Of a DNA stretch of 5,474 nt, positions 4,963 through 5,474 are shown in pieces. Source of the DNA: an uncultured Clostridia bacterium (lineage in GTDB: Bacteria; Bacillota_A; Clostridia; Christensenellales; CAG-138). The notes under the pieces are model-generated. The model was not told the DNA's origin, searched no databases, and saw nothing but the letters and a program-made list of their open reading frames with translations. Both the position numbers and the translations under genes were made by a program. Location of the stretch: contig CALFIV010000014.1 of the NCBI GenBank assembly GCA_937877295.1, positions 1-5,474 on the forward strand. Direction: 5' to 3'. Position 1 is the stretch's first letter; every line of letters starts with the position of its first letter.

Positions 4963-4994
4963 CAACCCCCGCCGCGTATACGCGGCGGGGGTTG
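4963..4994 (-). terminator. 32-nt perfect palindrome, likely terminator of the oxidoreductase gene
   Basis: Positions 4963-4978 are the exact reverse complement of 4979-4994; as RNA this gives a 14-bp, very GC-rich stem with a TATA loop. It begins 12 nt after the oxidoreductase stop (minus strand). The tail TTGTAATAT on the minus strand is not a good U tract, so termination may be partial, allowing read-through into the acetyltransferase, or the hairpin may act mainly as a 3' stabiliser. Confidence 0.6.
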
Positions 4995-5005
4995 GTGTGT
5001 GTTTC

Positions 5006-5473
5006 TTACAGGTTATTCAGCTTCTTGTAGTAGTCGATCTTCTCGTTTGCTTCGACTTCCGCACGGGTGAACAGCTCGTCGGCAACCTCAGGGAACTGCT
5101 TGGTCAGCGCAGAGTAGCGCGTCTCGCCCATGATGAACTCACGGAAGCTGCTCTTCGGATCTTTCGAATCGAGCATGAACGGGTTCTTACCCTCGTTTGC
5201 GAGATCCGGGTTGTACCGATACAGCGGCCAGTAACCGGCTTCGACTGCCTTCTTGGCTTCTTCCTGGCTGTGGCCCATGTTGATGCCGTGGTTGATGCAG
5301 GGCGCGTATGCGATGATCAGGGACGGTCCGTTATACGCTTCCGCCTCATTGACGGCCTTTAAGAGCTGGTTCGGATCTGCGCCCATGCAGACCTTTGCGA
5401 CGTACACATAGCCGTAGGACATTGCCATCAGGCCGAGGTCCTTCTTCTTGGTGCGCTTGCCGGCTGCCGCGAA
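5006..5473 (-). CDS. nifJ: Pyruvate:ferredoxin (flavodoxin) oxidoreductase, C-terminal part, 5' end outside window
   Basis: The minus frame is open from the window edge to TAA 5008-5006, giving the last 155 residues of a protein of about 1,180. The enzyme oxidises pyruvate and CoA to acetyl-CoA and CO2 and reduces ferredoxin; it is central in anaerobic Clostridia. The visible part begins FAAAGKRTKKKDLGLMAMSY and includes VYVAKVCMGADPNQLLKA (thiamine-diphosphate domain), PSLIIAYAPCINHGI and a C-terminal tail YWPLYRYNPDL, FMLDSKDPKSSF. The Cys in CINHG (codon 5299-5297) corresponds to the last ligand of the proximal 4Fe-4S cluster (Cys1071 in the Desulfovibrio africanus enzyme). No defect is seen in this part. 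A strong hairpin follows the stop, with the acetyltransferase downstream on the same strand. Confidence 0.93.
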   Translation of the reverse strand, partial: FAAAGKRTKKKDLGLMAMSYGYVYVAKVCMGADPNQLLKAVNEAEAYNGPSLIIAYAPCINHGINMGHSQEEAKKAVEAGYWPLYRYNPDLANEGKNPFMLDSKDPKSSFREFIMGETRYSALTKQFPEVADELFTRAEVEANEKIDYYKKLNNL

Positions 5474-5474
5474 C

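Noticed and set aside
4940..5362. A plus-strand open frame opposite the pyruvate:ferredoxin oxidoreductase
   Set aside because: It is antisense to highly conserved oxidoreductase sequence and lacks a ribosome site.
1..5474. CRISPR arrays, tRNA or rRNA genes, toxin-antitoxin pairs, reverse transcriptases
   Set aside because: No regularly spaced direct repeats, no tRNA-like cloverleaf and no such protein motifs were found on either strand.

Overview
The window looks like a piece of an anaerobic, fairly GC-rich Bacillota genome, probably a gut Clostridia lineage. This is inferred from protein style only: a pyruvate:ferredoxin oxidoreductase, an extracytoplasmic-type CbiK chelatase with an extra C-terminal domain, an IS200/IS605 remnant and a large serine recombinase of the clostridial integrative-element type.

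Layout, left to right. (1) Positions 1-698 hold the 3' part of a calcineurin-like metallophosphoesterase on the plus strand. (2) Positions 699-960 are non-coding: inverted repeats and a clear intrinsic terminator at 928-952. (3) Positions 961-1234 hold a promoter with two overlapping dyads, a roughly 90-nt leader whose start can pair perfectly with the Shine-Dalgarno, and a 44-aa single-pass membrane protein starting at TTG 1100. (4) Positions 1273 to about 1600 encode an ECF sigma factor that keeps region 2 but has no region 4. The sequence then switches, in another frame, into (5) a cbiK-type cobaltochelatase (about 1599-2804) that has lost its start, its expected signal peptide and its N-terminal motif, but keeps the metal-binding residues and a C-terminal domain. 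(6) Immediately after its stop lies the right end of an IS200/IS605 element, with only the last ~48 codons of tnpA (minus strand). (7) That remnant is joined at about 3080 to a large serine recombinase lacking its catalytic N-terminal domain and carrying a frameshift near 4180; it ends in a terminator overlapping its stop codon (4413-4457). (8) On the minus strand follow an AAC(6')-like GNAT acetyltransferase (4507-4941) and the C-terminal part of pyruvate:ferredoxin oxidoreductase (5006-5473), separated by a 32-nt perfect palindrome.

The main theme is broken genes: sigma factor, chelatase, transposase and recombinase have each lost one end at abrupt junctions. Either this is a decayed mobile-element landing zone with two deletion joints, or the contig is chimeric at one or both joints; the sequence alone cannot decide. 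No complete new multi-gene system is visible. The most interesting intact item is the small membrane-protein gene with its dyad-rich promoter and self-pairing leader upstream of the sigma factor fragment.
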